Origin: Chloroflexota bacterium
Lineage (GTDB): Bacteria > Chloroflexota > Chloroflexia > Chloroheliales > Chloroheliaceae
NCBI GenBank assembly: GCA_028287745.1
Contig: JAQBPB010000076.1
Location: forward strand, 1 to 57,166
Reading direction: 5' to 3'
Length of the DNA: 57,166 nt
Position numbers and translations under genes: made by a program. The notes beneath the pieces were generated by a model. It was given only the letters and a program-made list of their open reading frames with translations. It was not told where the DNA came from and did no database searches. Below are positions 24,362 to 32,340 of the stretch, piece by piece; within the stretch, counting starts at the first letter, position 1; each line of letters opens with the position of its first letter.

Positions 24362-25627
24362 TTAATACACCGATTTCAGCCGGTAGAGCATTTCACCGGC
24401 TTTCGGGACCAGCAGGATACCCTCGTCTTCCCGGTTGGCCCATTCAGCCGGGTTGATTGTCGCGGGATCGCGATAGCCCAGGTTATGCGCCGCGCAGCGT
24501 TCGGCCGAAATGGCTGTCGCCAGGGTCACCTGGATGCGGGGTTGTTCGCCCTCAGTGGGGTCAAACTCGCCCATGCCGCGGAGGTGAGTGCTGTGGGCCA
24601 AAACCCCGCCCGGGTACCCTGAAAATTTATCCCACTGTTTCAAAAAGTAATCCCGGACGTGATAGCCGACTTCGGCCAGGACTTCGCCGTGAGTATAACT
24701 AAATTCACTGATGTGTGGGGCGTAAATAATAACTTCACCGCCGGTAGCGATAACCGGCTCCAACTTGTACATGCCTTTGGCGGCGGTCCAGATATCGTCA
24801 TACATTTCGGGCATAACCGAAAGGACTTGCTGGTAAGGTTTATCTACATATTTAACATGGATTTTGGCCGATAGTTCCGAAGCGGCGGCCCAGGCCAGGT
24901 CCGGGGTATCAAAGAACAGCCCGGCCAGCCTGTTAGTACCGGGTGCGACCACCATGGCGATACAGAGCTTGCTGACCGGGACCATACTGGCCGCCCGGTC
25001 AATCAAACGGCGTACCGGCGTGATGCCGGGCGTACCGATAATCGCATAACTGGTGATTAAGGCTCCTAACCAGTGGGAAAGGTTGATAACCTCGGGTCCG
25101 CTGATGCCGGGAAAGAGGTATTTGTTCCCACCTGAAAAGCCAACAACTTCATGTGGAAAGACCGGACCGCAAATGATCAAACGGTCGTACTCGGTAACAA
25201 GCTTATTTATCCTGACCTCGACCGACTGGCTGAGCATACCGCCGCTGATTTCGGAAACTTCTTCGGCGGAGATAGTGCCGCAGGAATAAAAGGTTTCCTC
25301 CTGCTCCCAGAGGTGATTGAAAACCTGGGTGTTCTTGTAGGTAGTATCCCACTCTTCCTGGTCCACACCGACCAGCCGGTTGATCTGGCTGGGAGTCATA
25401 GGGCTGTGGGTGCCAAGGGCAATCAGGAAATCGAGGGCGGCTACCTTTCCGGCCAGCTTTTGGTGGAGCAAGCGAAACATCAGTGGTACGGGTGCGGTCC
25501 TGGTACCATCCGGAATAAGGACCAGGATGCGTTGGCCGCCTAAATTTTGCGCAGCCAGCGCTTCTCCGAGCATATTTTCAACCTGTTCATCGGTGACAAA
25601 ATCCCCACTCATTCCCAAAGAAAACAT
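24362..25627 (-). CDS. LarA-like nickel-pincer racemase/epimerase
   Basis: Cytoplasmic protein of 421 residues in the lactate-racemase (LarA, DUF2088) family, which uses the nickel-pincer nucleotide cofactor to racemise alpha-hydroxy acids. Visible: IPDGTRTAP near the N terminus, His74 in ALGTHSPMT, and HEVVGFSGGNKYLFPGIS followed by NLSH. In Lactobacillus plantarum LarA the catalytic His174, cofactor lysine Lys184 and nickel ligand His200 are spaced 10 and 16 residues. Here His159, Lys169 and His185 keep exactly that spacing. ATG 25627 is chosen because GGAG lies seven bases before it; an upstream in-frame GTG at 25639 would include that site. The cofactor synthesis genes larB, larC and larE are not in the window. 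Substrate unknown. Confidence 0.88.
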   Translation of the reverse strand: MFSLGMSGDFVTDEQVENMLGEALAAQNLGGQRILVLIPDGTRTAPVPLMFRLLHQKLAGKVAALDFLIALGTHSPMTPSQINRLVGVDQEEWDTTYKNTQVFNHLWEQEETFYSCGTISAEEVSEISGGMLSQSVEVRINKLVTEYDRLIICGPVFPHEVVGFSGGNKYLFPGISGPEVINLSHWLGALITSYAIIGTPGITPVRRLIDRAASMVPVSKLCIAMVVAPGTNRLAGLFFDTPDLAWAAASELSAKIHVKYVDKPYQQVLSVMPEMYDDIWTAAKGMYKLEPVIATGGEVIIYAPHISEFSYTHGEVLAEVGYHVRDYFLKQWDKFSGYPGGVLAHSTHLRGMGEFDPTEGEQPRIQVTLATAISAERCAAHNLGYRDPATINPAEWANREDEGILLVPKAGEMLYRLKSVY

Positions 25628-25828
25628 ATATAGCTCCACTGTTATTTAAATATTTGCTTAAAGGCATTGGGTTAGCTAACCAACCGGACACCGGCCTCTA
25701 AAGCAGAGTACTAAACCGGCTTAAAAGATAGTCTACTACATGATACAAAGTTTTGAAGATTTTTGCACCTGCCTTTTCTTTGCACCCCGAACATCGGGTA
25801 AGCAAAATAAACGGTTTGCCTTCTAGGG

Positions 25829-25834
25829 TATAAT
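25829..25834 (+). promoter_or_regulatory. Possible -10 element for the Mut7-C gene
   Basis: A perfect TATAAT lies 52 bases before the ATG. No good TTGACA is found 17 bases upstream, so only the -10 is proposed. Confidence 0.4.
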
Positions 25835-25885
25835 TGGCAGGAAATCGGATTGACCGCCAGACGCCTCCACCCAGGTAAATATTTT

Positions 25886-26635
25886 ATGAGTGCTGTTACA
25901 TTTTATTTTGAAGGCGACCTTAACTACTTTCTTCCGGCCGGTCGGCGTAATACTTCTTTCAGTCATGAATTCAAAGGGCGTGTTTCGATCAAGGATATGA
26001 TTGAGTCGCTGGGAGTGCCGCACACCGAAATTAAGGCGATTATCGCGAATGGCCGCCCGGTAGACCTGACTTACCTGGTGGAAGAGGACGCCCAAATCGA
26101 GGTTTATGGCTTCCCATCAAAGGCCCCGGTAGGTGGTCAGGTACGCCCGCCATTTATTGGCGAACCGCGTTTTGTTTTAGATAGCCATCTGGGTCAGTTA
26201 GCGGTTTATTTGAGGATGGCAGGCTTTGACACCCTGTACCGGAACGACTATTCGGATGATGTATTGGCCCAAATCTCAAGTGAGGAGCAGCGGGTACTTT
26301 TAAGCCGTGATAGAGGTTTGTTCAAGCGAAGTCTGGTGGTTTATGGCTATTATGTCAGGAATGTAAAACCCCGGCAGCAGGTAATAGAAGTTATAAAAAG
26401 GTTTAGTCTTGCGGATAAGCTCAACCCGTTACACCGCTGTATCCGCTGCAACGGGTTAATCCAGCCAGTTGCAAAAGAAGCGGTTATTGACCGCCTGGAG
26501 CCTTTGACCCGCCAGTATTTTAACGAGTTCAGCCTTTGCCCGGACTGCGGGCAGGTGTACTGGAAGGGTTCCCACTACTCCAAAATGCTGCACTTTATGG
26601 GTACTTTACTAAATGCCGTGGATGATAAACCATAG
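25886..26635 (+). CDS. Mut7-C RNase domain protein with N-terminal ubiquitin-like domain
   Basis: Protein of 249 residues with two domains. Residues about 1-85 are ThiS/MoaD-like (beta-grasp): FYFEGDLNYFLPAGRR, then KDMIESLGVPHTEIKAIIAN and EEDAQIEVYGF. Residues about 95-240 are a Mut7-C (PIN-like) domain: RFVLDSHLGQLAVYLRMAGF and VLLSRDRGLFKR carry the acidic residues, and a zinc ribbon is formed by CIRCNG and CPDCGQVYWKGSHYSKM. This fusion is known in bacteria and was predicted to be an RNase; its substrate is not established. The ATG at 25886 is taken because the ubiquitin-like fold begins there; its ribosome site is weak. Confidence 0.85.
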   Translation: MSAVTFYFEGDLNYFLPAGRRNTSFSHEFKGRVSIKDMIESLGVPHTEIKAIIANGRPVDLTYLVEEDAQIEVYGFPSKAPVGGQVRPPFIGEPRFVLDSHLGQLAVYLRMAGFDTLYRNDYSDDVLAQISSEEQRVLLSRDRGLFKRSLVVYGYYVRNVKPRQQVIEVIKRFSLADKLNPLHRCIRCNGLIQPVAKEAVIDRLEPLTRQYFNEFSLCPDCGQVYWKGSHYSKMLHFMGTLLNAVDDKP

Positions 26636-27413
26636 AAATAGTCCAAAACCGGTTTCCTGAATAATATAATGCGGTTTTTAGGCTTTACCGCTTATCACAG
26701 GCTTTGGTTTTATATTGCCACGGCAACCTGTTGGGCCAACCCACCGGCCCGGCCATGTTCCAACCTACCAATGGGAATTGAAGAAGCCGGATCCAGTACC
26801 GGAAAGTTGGTTGGGTCAGCCAAAGTCGGGACTAAAAGCAAGGCGATAGCAGGCGTTTTAGTCCTGGAATCCAGCAACTGTTGTGCTACCTCGGAAGGTA
26901 TCGGCAAAGGATCCTCCACCCGATGTTACCGGGTTTTCACCACAGGCGCTTACGACCAAACTCAATTGAGGAAGCAAGGGAAGAATTACCCTGAGTTCCG
27001 GCGCTCTCGGAAAGGCAGGGGGTATTTAAATAAACTTTGAATCCTCCCATTAAAGATATTTCTGAAATTTTACCCTTAATTTTAATATTATTTTAGGATA
27101 CCCAATATTATGAGGTGATACAATAAGATTGTGGTTACATTCCTGGTACAAAATAAATAATTAAATTTAACCGGGTATTTCCCGGTTTCAAGGTGGTCCA
27201 AAATTTAAAATAAGGGAAGAGCAGTGGTGTACTTACCCGTCCTTTGAAAATTATTAACCACTCATGAAGGGCCTGGCAAATGTCCTTTAACTGCCAGCGG
27301 CCCCACCTCCGGGGTATATATTTTGCTGGCCTTATTATTCTACTTCGTAATGTAAATTGTTCACCGTAAAGCTACCGTTAAAAATATTTGCTGGCAAAAG
27401 TAGTAGGCAAAAA
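26636..27413. other. 778-base region without a convincing gene
   Basis: A weak hairpin (AAAACCG 26645-26651 with CGGTTTT 26672-26678) may end the Mut7-C transcript. Short ORFs at 26669-27040 (+) and 26710-26919 (-) have no ribosome sites or recognisable domains. The GC content is coding-like only at about 26740-26940, which might be a gene relic. A further hairpin is AACCGGG/CCCGGTT at 27169-27187. The rest is AT-rich. Confidence 0.45.
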
Positions 27414-28103
27414 ATGAGCAAAGAAAAAGACACCTATCATAAAGGTCGCTTGCAGGCCAGGCCGGGAAAAGTTACAACCGCAGGGCCGGTTGGCCTCCAA
27501 CATTTAGGGCTAGATGCTAAACGGGATGCCTTACTCTATGTCCCGGCCGGTTATAACCCGGCCAAACCTGCCCCAATGGCCCTTATGTTCCACGGCGCGG
27601 GCGGCCGGGCCGAAACCGGCCTGAATTATTTGCAGCCCCTGGCCGAACAGACCGGGCTTATCTTGCTGGCGACATCTTCCCGGCGGTCAACCTGGGACGT
27701 TATAACATTTGAGGGTTATGGGCCGGATATTGAATTTGTAGACCAGGCCCTGGCCTTTACCTTTGAGCGCTATGCCATAGATGTGTCCCGCCTGGCGGTA
27801 GGCGGTTTTTCGGATGGCGCTTCCTACGCGCTTTCGGTAGGGCTGACCAATGGCGACCTCTTCAGCCACATCCTGGCATTCTCACCCGGCTTTATCGCTC
27901 CCTCAGTCTGGCATGGAAAACCGGCCATTTTTATCACTCATGGGCTCGAGGATAAGGTTTTACCCATTGATGCCTGCAGCCGCAAGCTGGTGCCCGGCCT
28001 GAAAGCGAAAGGCTATAACCCGGTCTACCACGAATTTGATGGACCGCACACTATCCCGGTTAGCCTGGCTTTTGAAGCCCTGGAGTGGCTGTTAGACGGC
28101 TAA
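27414..28103 (+). CDS. Alpha/beta-hydrolase (phospholipase/carboxylesterase or PHB-depolymerase-like)
   Basis: Cytoplasmic esterase-like protein of 229 residues. The oxyanion-hole segment is PMALMFHGAGG, the nucleophile elbow GFSDGAS (Ser about residue 142), the acid is in HGLEDKVLP and the catalytic His in FDGPHTIP. The order and spacing fit the dienelactone-hydrolase/phospholipase branch of the superfamily. ATG 27414 is chosen; an upstream non-ATG start would add 19 residues of low-complexity basic sequence. It is convergent with the GH1 gene, 10 bases away. Substrate unknown. Confidence 0.88.
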   Translation: MSKEKDTYHKGRLQARPGKVTTAGPVGLQHLGLDAKRDALLYVPAGYNPAKPAPMALMFHGAGGRAETGLNYLQPLAEQTGLILLATSSRRSTWDVITFEGYGPDIEFVDQALAFTFERYAIDVSRLAVGGFSDGASYALSVGLTNGDLFSHILAFSPGFIAPSVWHGKPAIFITHGLEDKVLPIDACSRKLVPGLKAKGYNPVYHEFDGPHTIPVSLAFEALEWLLDG

Positions 28104-28113
28104 CCCCTTTTGA

Positions 28114-29538
28114 CTACTCACCGGCCTGATTACTCACCGGCCCCACCAGCCCAGCACCCAGGCGAATAGCCGTGGTAAATTCGTCAACCACCGGGGTACG
28201 GACCCGTGCAAACGTACCGTCAAACTGCATTTTCAAACTGTAAAGGCCCATCGGTGCCAGGTAAGCTTCCAGCGGCAGATTATCCAGGGTTGTCCAACCG
28301 AGCAAGTCCATCATCCTGGGGAGGACCGCCGGATCCATGGCGGGCGGCGCGTGGCGAGCCATAAAATCTTCAACCGGCCTGGCCCCGGCCCGGTAAACCC
28401 AGTCCACCAGGTCAAACAGCGGCCACCAGGTATAGCCCACTAATGGTATACCCGCTTGCCGTAAGCGGGGAATCGCCGCAAGCGACTCGCGCAACCACTT
28501 GCCCCGTCCTTCCACGGTGTTGTTGGTGCTGGTTTCGGTAATTGCGACCGGCTTGCCATAGCGCAGGGCGAAAGCCGTAACGGCACGCTCCATACCGGCC
28601 GCCCCGGCCCACAACTTCTCGGTTTTAGTACCGCCTTTAAACTTATTGAGGCCAAATACCGACATTTCAGGGTAGTAATTTACTCCAATAACGTCAATAT
28701 CAACCGCCTGGCTGGCGTACCAGGCCAGTTCGTTATCAGCCATGCCGTTCTGAACCAGCCAGTCCAGCAACAAATGGTCCTTTCCGACCCGGCCTGTTAT
28801 AAGGTCGGTCGAGATATAGGTCAGGGCAGTCCGGCGCGTGGCTTCTTCGGCCAGTTCTGGACAATCGGTTACCACTTCTCCGGCCGCATCCACTCCCACA
28901 ATAACCGCTTTGGGGTCGGCCTCCCGGATAGCCTGAACAGTTAGAACAATTCCTCGCGCCACCGCGCTAAGAATTTTTACCGCGCCATCTTCACCGCGCA
29001 GGTAAGGCGGCCAGACTCCCCGCCGCCCGCAGAAATCCATCGTCACCAGGCTTTCGTTGAGTGGTGTGTAGTGGGACAAAAGGTGCCGGTAGCGCCGGGC
29101 AAACTCCCCGGCATACCGGGCCACCCGTTGCGGATAAGAATGGTTGAGAAACTGGTTCTCCAGCCATAAGGGTGTTCCATAGTGCATCAGGTCGGCGATA
29201 ATTGCGATATTTTTAGCGGCGGCATATTCCAGGACCTGGTCCAGCCAATCCCAGTCAAACAGGCCGGGTTGCGGTTCTATTTTGTACCAGGGAATTCCGT
29301 AACGCATTGAATTAACGCCCAACGCCGCCGCCCGGTCCAGGTCCGCTCGCCAGTAAATATAATGGTGCGTCAGGGCGTACTCATCCAGAACCCGTTCCCC
29401 GGCCCGTTCAGTCTGTGGGATAAAAGTATTCTCAATACCGGTTGCCCAGGCGAAACCCTGCGGGTCAAGGCTGAACAACGGTGCGTCGGTTTCGGACCCG
29501 TTGCTTGCATGATCATAAAAATTGGTATCGGTTGCCAT
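28114..29538 (-). CDS. Glycoside hydrolase family 1-like beta-glycosidase
   Basis: Beta-glycosidase of 474 residues. The TIM-barrel start FAWATGIENTFIP, the loop SMRYGIPWYKIEPQPG and LMHYGTPLWLE match GH1. The acid/base is Glu162 in TPLNES (normally TxNEP) and the nucleophile Glu335 in AITETS (normally ITENG). These variants are seen in divergent GH1-like proteins, so linkage specificity cannot be read. ATG 29538 is preferred over an in-frame GTG at 29550, since GGTGAGG precedes it at the right distance. There is no signal peptide. Directly upstream lie relics of two sugar-permease genes, so the enzyme seems to be the surviving part of a sugar-uptake operon. Confidence 0.86.
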   Translation of the reverse strand: MATDTNFYDHASNGSETDAPLFSLDPQGFAWATGIENTFIPQTERAGERVLDEYALTHHYIYWRADLDRAAALGVNSMRYGIPWYKIEPQPGLFDWDWLDQVLEYAAAKNIAIIADLMHYGTPLWLENQFLNHSYPQRVARYAGEFARRYRHLLSHYTPLNESLVTMDFCGRRGVWPPYLRGEDGAVKILSAVARGIVLTVQAIREADPKAVIVGVDAAGEVVTDCPELAEEATRRTALTYISTDLITGRVGKDHLLLDWLVQNGMADNELAWYASQAVDIDVIGVNYYPEMSVFGLNKFKGGTKTEKLWAGAAGMERAVTAFALRYGKPVAITETSTNNTVEGRGKWLRESLAAIPRLRQAGIPLVGYTWWPLFDLVDWVYRAGARPVEDFMARHAPPAMDPAVLPRMMDLLGWTTLDNLPLEAYLAPMGLYSLKMQFDGTFARVRTPVVDEFTTAIRLGAGLVGPVSNQAGE

Positions 29539-29546
29539 GAATCGCC

Positions 29547-29721
29547 TCACCCCTTCAAACCACTCAGGGCAATGCCCTGGACAAAGTACTTTTAAGTAAG
29601 TAGAAAAGCTATAAAAAGAGGCGCCAGGGCCAGGGTCGCCCCGGCCATTACCACGCCGTAATCAAGGGTGTGCTGCCAGACGAACCTGGTTAGGCTCATT
29701 AAATTTCCTACTGGCATACAT
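29547..29721 (-). pseudogene. Remnant of a MalG/UgpE-type sugar ABC permease gene
   Basis: On the minus strand an ATG overlapping the stop of the preceding permease relic (TGATG at 29719-29723) opens a frame that ends after 19 codons. A second frame from 29699 reads TRFVWQHTLDYGVVMAGATL, then a TAA stop at 29592-29594 where the family usually has Gln, then KYFVQGIALSGLKG and a stop. This is the conserved C terminus of MalG-type permeases. About 220 N-terminal residues are missing. Internal deletion, frameshift and nonsense mutation show it is not functional. Confidence 0.82.
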
Positions 29722-29957
29722 CAGTCGTTCTCCCGGTACCGGAGCACCCGCAATTGGAACACGGTTAGCACCAGCACAATTAAAAACAGGAGCACTCCAA
29801 TAATGGCTGTGTAACTTATGTCAATTAACTCAATGCCCTGGTGGTAGTGATAGGTCACTACCGTTTCGGTGCTGAAGAGCGGGCCACCCCTGGGAGTCAG
29901 GACATAGACCTGTTCAAAGACCTGAAATGCCCCGATATATTGAAACAACCGGCACAA
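29721..29957 (-). pseudogene. Remnant of a MalF/UgpA-type sugar ABC permease gene
   Basis: About 78 codons remain: GAFQVFEQVYVLTPRGGPLF, TETVVTYHYHQGIELIDISY, then the last membrane segment AAIGVLLFLIVLVLTVFQ-like and LRVLRYREND. This is the C-terminal quarter of a MalF/UgpA permease. The EAA loop and all earlier membrane segments are absent and upstream sequence (29958-30088) is not recognisable. No ATG or ribosome site is present. It precedes a second permease relic and the intact GH1 gene. Confidence 0.85.
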
Positions 29958-30088
29958 ATAAAGTGGCCCCTGAAAGTAGTCGCGAAGCTTAATGAAAAAG
30001 GCGTAGTGAAGAATCTTTTTGGTAGGGAATAAAAATAGCCGGAAATAACTTTAACAGGTTAATTACCGGTTGGGTGGTGTAGCAAAAC

Positions 30089-30514
30089 CTATGGGGTAGA
30101 CCCATCCTGGCATTCAATTGAACCAACCTCAGACAGTCCCGCCATCTGGGCTTCAATTTCAGCCTTATAGCGCTGGCCGAAAGCTGCCAGCGATTTAACT
30201 ATTTCTGATACACCGTAACCCTTTTCGGTCAGATCATACTCTACCCGGGGTGGAATTTCGGCATAAGCGGTCCTGGTTACAATGCCGCAATGTTCCAGTA
30301 CTTTTAAACGCCCTGAAAGGGTCTGTGGGTTAACTTTTCCCAAACCCTCCTGGATTTCTCCAAAGCGTTTGGTCCCATCTAAAAGTTCACAAATAATCAA
30401 TAACAACCAGGTATCGCCCAGTAAACGGGCGGTCCAGGCGACCGCTTCCTTTTCAGGTATTACCTGGCCCGAAGCTGGTTGCTCCTTTTCGCCACTAAGT
30501 AATTTTTTGGTCAT
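30089..30514 (-). CDS. HxlR-family transcriptional regulator
   Basis: Winged-helix regulator of 141 residues. The family signature runs LLGDTWLLLIICELLDGTKR, FGEIQEGLGKVNPQTLSGRL, LEHCGIVTRTAYAEIPPRVE and YDLTEKG. The N-terminal cysteine that senses electrophiles in many HxlR proteins is absent; the only Cys residues are at the ends of the helices. ATG 30514 has GGAGC upstream. It diverges from the MlrC-like gene, and a palindrome overlaps its own promoter region, which suggests autoregulation. Confidence 0.9.
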   Translation of the reverse strand: MTKKLLSGEKEQPASGQVIPEKEAVAWTARLLGDTWLLLIICELLDGTKRFGEIQEGLGKVNPQTLSGRLKVLEHCGIVTRTAYAEIPPRVEYDLTEKGYGVSEIVKSLAAFGQRYKAEIEAQMAGLSEVGSIECQDGSTP

Positions 30515-30559
30515 ATTTGCTCCGGTACATTTCGTCCATAATTCTACTTTTACAGTTTT

Positions 30560-30585
30560 ATTATACCATATACATAGCCGCTATG
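30560..30585 (-). promoter_or_regulatory. Extended -10 promoter and 6-1-6 palindrome of the HxlR gene
   Basis: On the minus strand TGGTATAAT (TATAAT at 30560-30565) is an extended -10. Just upstream, CATAGC-C-GCTATG (30573-30585) is a perfect 6-1-6 palindrome lying in the -35/spacer area, a good candidate for the HxlR binding site. Confidence 0.55.
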
Positions 30586-30809
30586 AAGTTCATATTAAAG
30601 GAGCCGGTCTAAACTTGTACTCAGCATAATAACTAATTTTTACCCGTAAAAATTACCACTAACCAGACCGCATTTAATAGACCACAAAAAGCATTCTAGT
30701 GTAAACTAACCGGGAACCGACCTGGCATCGGGGCCAGTAATTTGAAAAGAATAAACTGCTCAATTTCGCTTACTGCTTACAATTTAATAGATTGGAGAAA
30801 AAGACAGAA

Positions 30810-32315
30810 ATGCGCATTGCAATTGGCGGTATTTTGCATGAAACAAGTACTTTCTCAAATGTGCAAACTACCCTTGCGGATTTTATGCGGACATCAGCCG
30901 AGGGACAAGAAATATTCCAAAACTTCGCAAACACCAAGTCAGCCATGGGCGGCTACATCGACGCCGCCCGTGATTTTCAGTTCGAAGTTGTCCCGACCTT
31001 CCATGCTTCTACCGCGCCCGCCGGTTTAGTCACCGGCGAAGCCCTGATTGGCCTCACATCCCAGTTAGTCCAGGGAATTAAGGCCGCTCGCCAGAGCGGG
31101 CCGCTGGACGGTATTTTGCTGGATTTACATGGCGCTATGATTTCAGAAATTGACTATGATGCCGAAAGCTACCTCTTGCGGGCAGTCCGCAAAGCGGTTG
31201 GCCCGGAGCTGCCAATCATTGTCGAACTGGACCTGCACGGCAACATTACCCCTGAAATGGTCAGCCTGGCGACCGTCTGTGTCGCCTACGACGAATATCC
31301 CCATATTGATTCGTACGAACGCGGCTATGAATCGGGCCTGTTAATGGCAAAAATTGTGCGGGGCGGCGCTAAACCGACCGCAGCCATTGTGAACATTCCC
31401 TTGCTGGCGGGCATCCAGCGCGAGTTTACTTTTGCCGAACCGATGCTGACGGTAAAGCATATGGCCCACGATATTGAAAACGAACGCGGTATCTTGAATG
31501 TCAGCTATCTGCCCGGTTTCTGCTTTTCGGATATCCCCCAGACCAATTTCGCGGTGATAGTTACTTCGGATAACAACCAGGCCCAGGCCCAGGCAGCGGC
31601 TAACCGCCTGGCGAGTTACATCTGGGACCATCGCGAAGACTTCGTGGTCCGGCCCATGCCTATTGACGCCGCAATTGAACATGCCATGCAAGCTCCCCAG
31701 GGGCCGATTGTGCTGGCCGATATCGGCGACAACCCGGGTGCGGGTACACCGGCCGACGGTACGGTCATGCTGGAAGCCCTCTTAAGGCACGGCGCTACCC
31801 GCGCCGTAGTTGCCCCGATTAATGACCCCGAAGCGGTCCAATTAGCCATAAAAGCCGGTGAAGGCAACACGGTTACTCTGGACCTTGGCGGTAAAACCGA
31901 CCGGCTTCACGGCGAACCTTTACGGGTTACCGCGAAGGTCGTGCGCCTGACCAACGGCGATTTTGTGCATACCGGCCCAATGGGTACTGGCGTGTTATCC
32001 AAAATGGGCCCGGCCGCAGTCCTGGAAATAGCCGGTCAGAACGGCGGGTCTGTTACCGTCCTGGCGTCCACTTACCGGCACCAGCCGCTGGACCTGGCGA
32101 TGCTGCAAAGCCAGGGCATTGAGCCGACCGAACAGCAAATTGTTGTTGTTAAATCATCGGTCCATTACCGGGCGGCCTTTACCCCAATCGCCCGCGAAAT
32201 TATTGAAGTAGATACCCCAGGCATTTCAAACCCTGACTTTGAACGCCTTTCTTTCCAGAACTTGAAACGTCCGATTTATCCGCTAGACCCTGATATGGTC
32301 TGGTCGGTCAGTTAA
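30810..32315 (+). CDS. M81-family metallopeptidase, MlrC-like
   Basis: Protein of 501 residues with the MlrC N- and C-terminal domains. The N terminus MRIAIGGILHETSTFS has the first conserved His (His10) and the family HETxTFS motif. LDLHGAMISE, ELDLHGNITPEMV and YDEYPHIDSYERG contain further predicted zinc ligands. The C-terminal domain includes DIGDNPGAGTPADGT. MlrC of Sphingomonas hydrolyses the last steps of microcystin breakdown; most homologues have unknown amide substrates. ATG 30810 is used; an in-frame TTG at 30792 overlaps the GGAG site. A beta-lactamase-fold hydrolase gene follows after 25 bases. Confidence 0.9.
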   Translation: MRIAIGGILHETSTFSNVQTTLADFMRTSAEGQEIFQNFANTKSAMGGYIDAARDFQFEVVPTFHASTAPAGLVTGEALIGLTSQLVQGIKAARQSGPLDGILLDLHGAMISEIDYDAESYLLRAVRKAVGPELPIIVELDLHGNITPEMVSLATVCVAYDEYPHIDSYERGYESGLLMAKIVRGGAKPTAAIVNIPLLAGIQREFTFAEPMLTVKHMAHDIENERGILNVSYLPGFCFSDIPQTNFAVIVTSDNNQAQAQAAANRLASYIWDHREDFVVRPMPIDAAIEHAMQAPQGPIVLADIGDNPGAGTPADGTVMLEALLRHGATRAVVAPINDPEAVQLAIKAGEGNTVTLDLGGKTDRLHGEPLRVTAKVVRLTNGDFVHTGPMGTGVLSKMGPAAVLEIAGQNGGSVTVLASTYRHQPLDLAMLQSQGIEPTEQQIVVVKSSVHYRAAFTPIAREIIEVDTPGISNPDFERLSFQNLKRPIYPLDPDMVWSVS

Positions 32316-32340
32316 TTATTTTATGATTGGAGAGGATATT

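Noticed and set aside
26710..26919. 69-codon minus-strand frame with protein-like composition
   Set aside because: It has no ribosome site or recognisable family; kept only as a possible relic.
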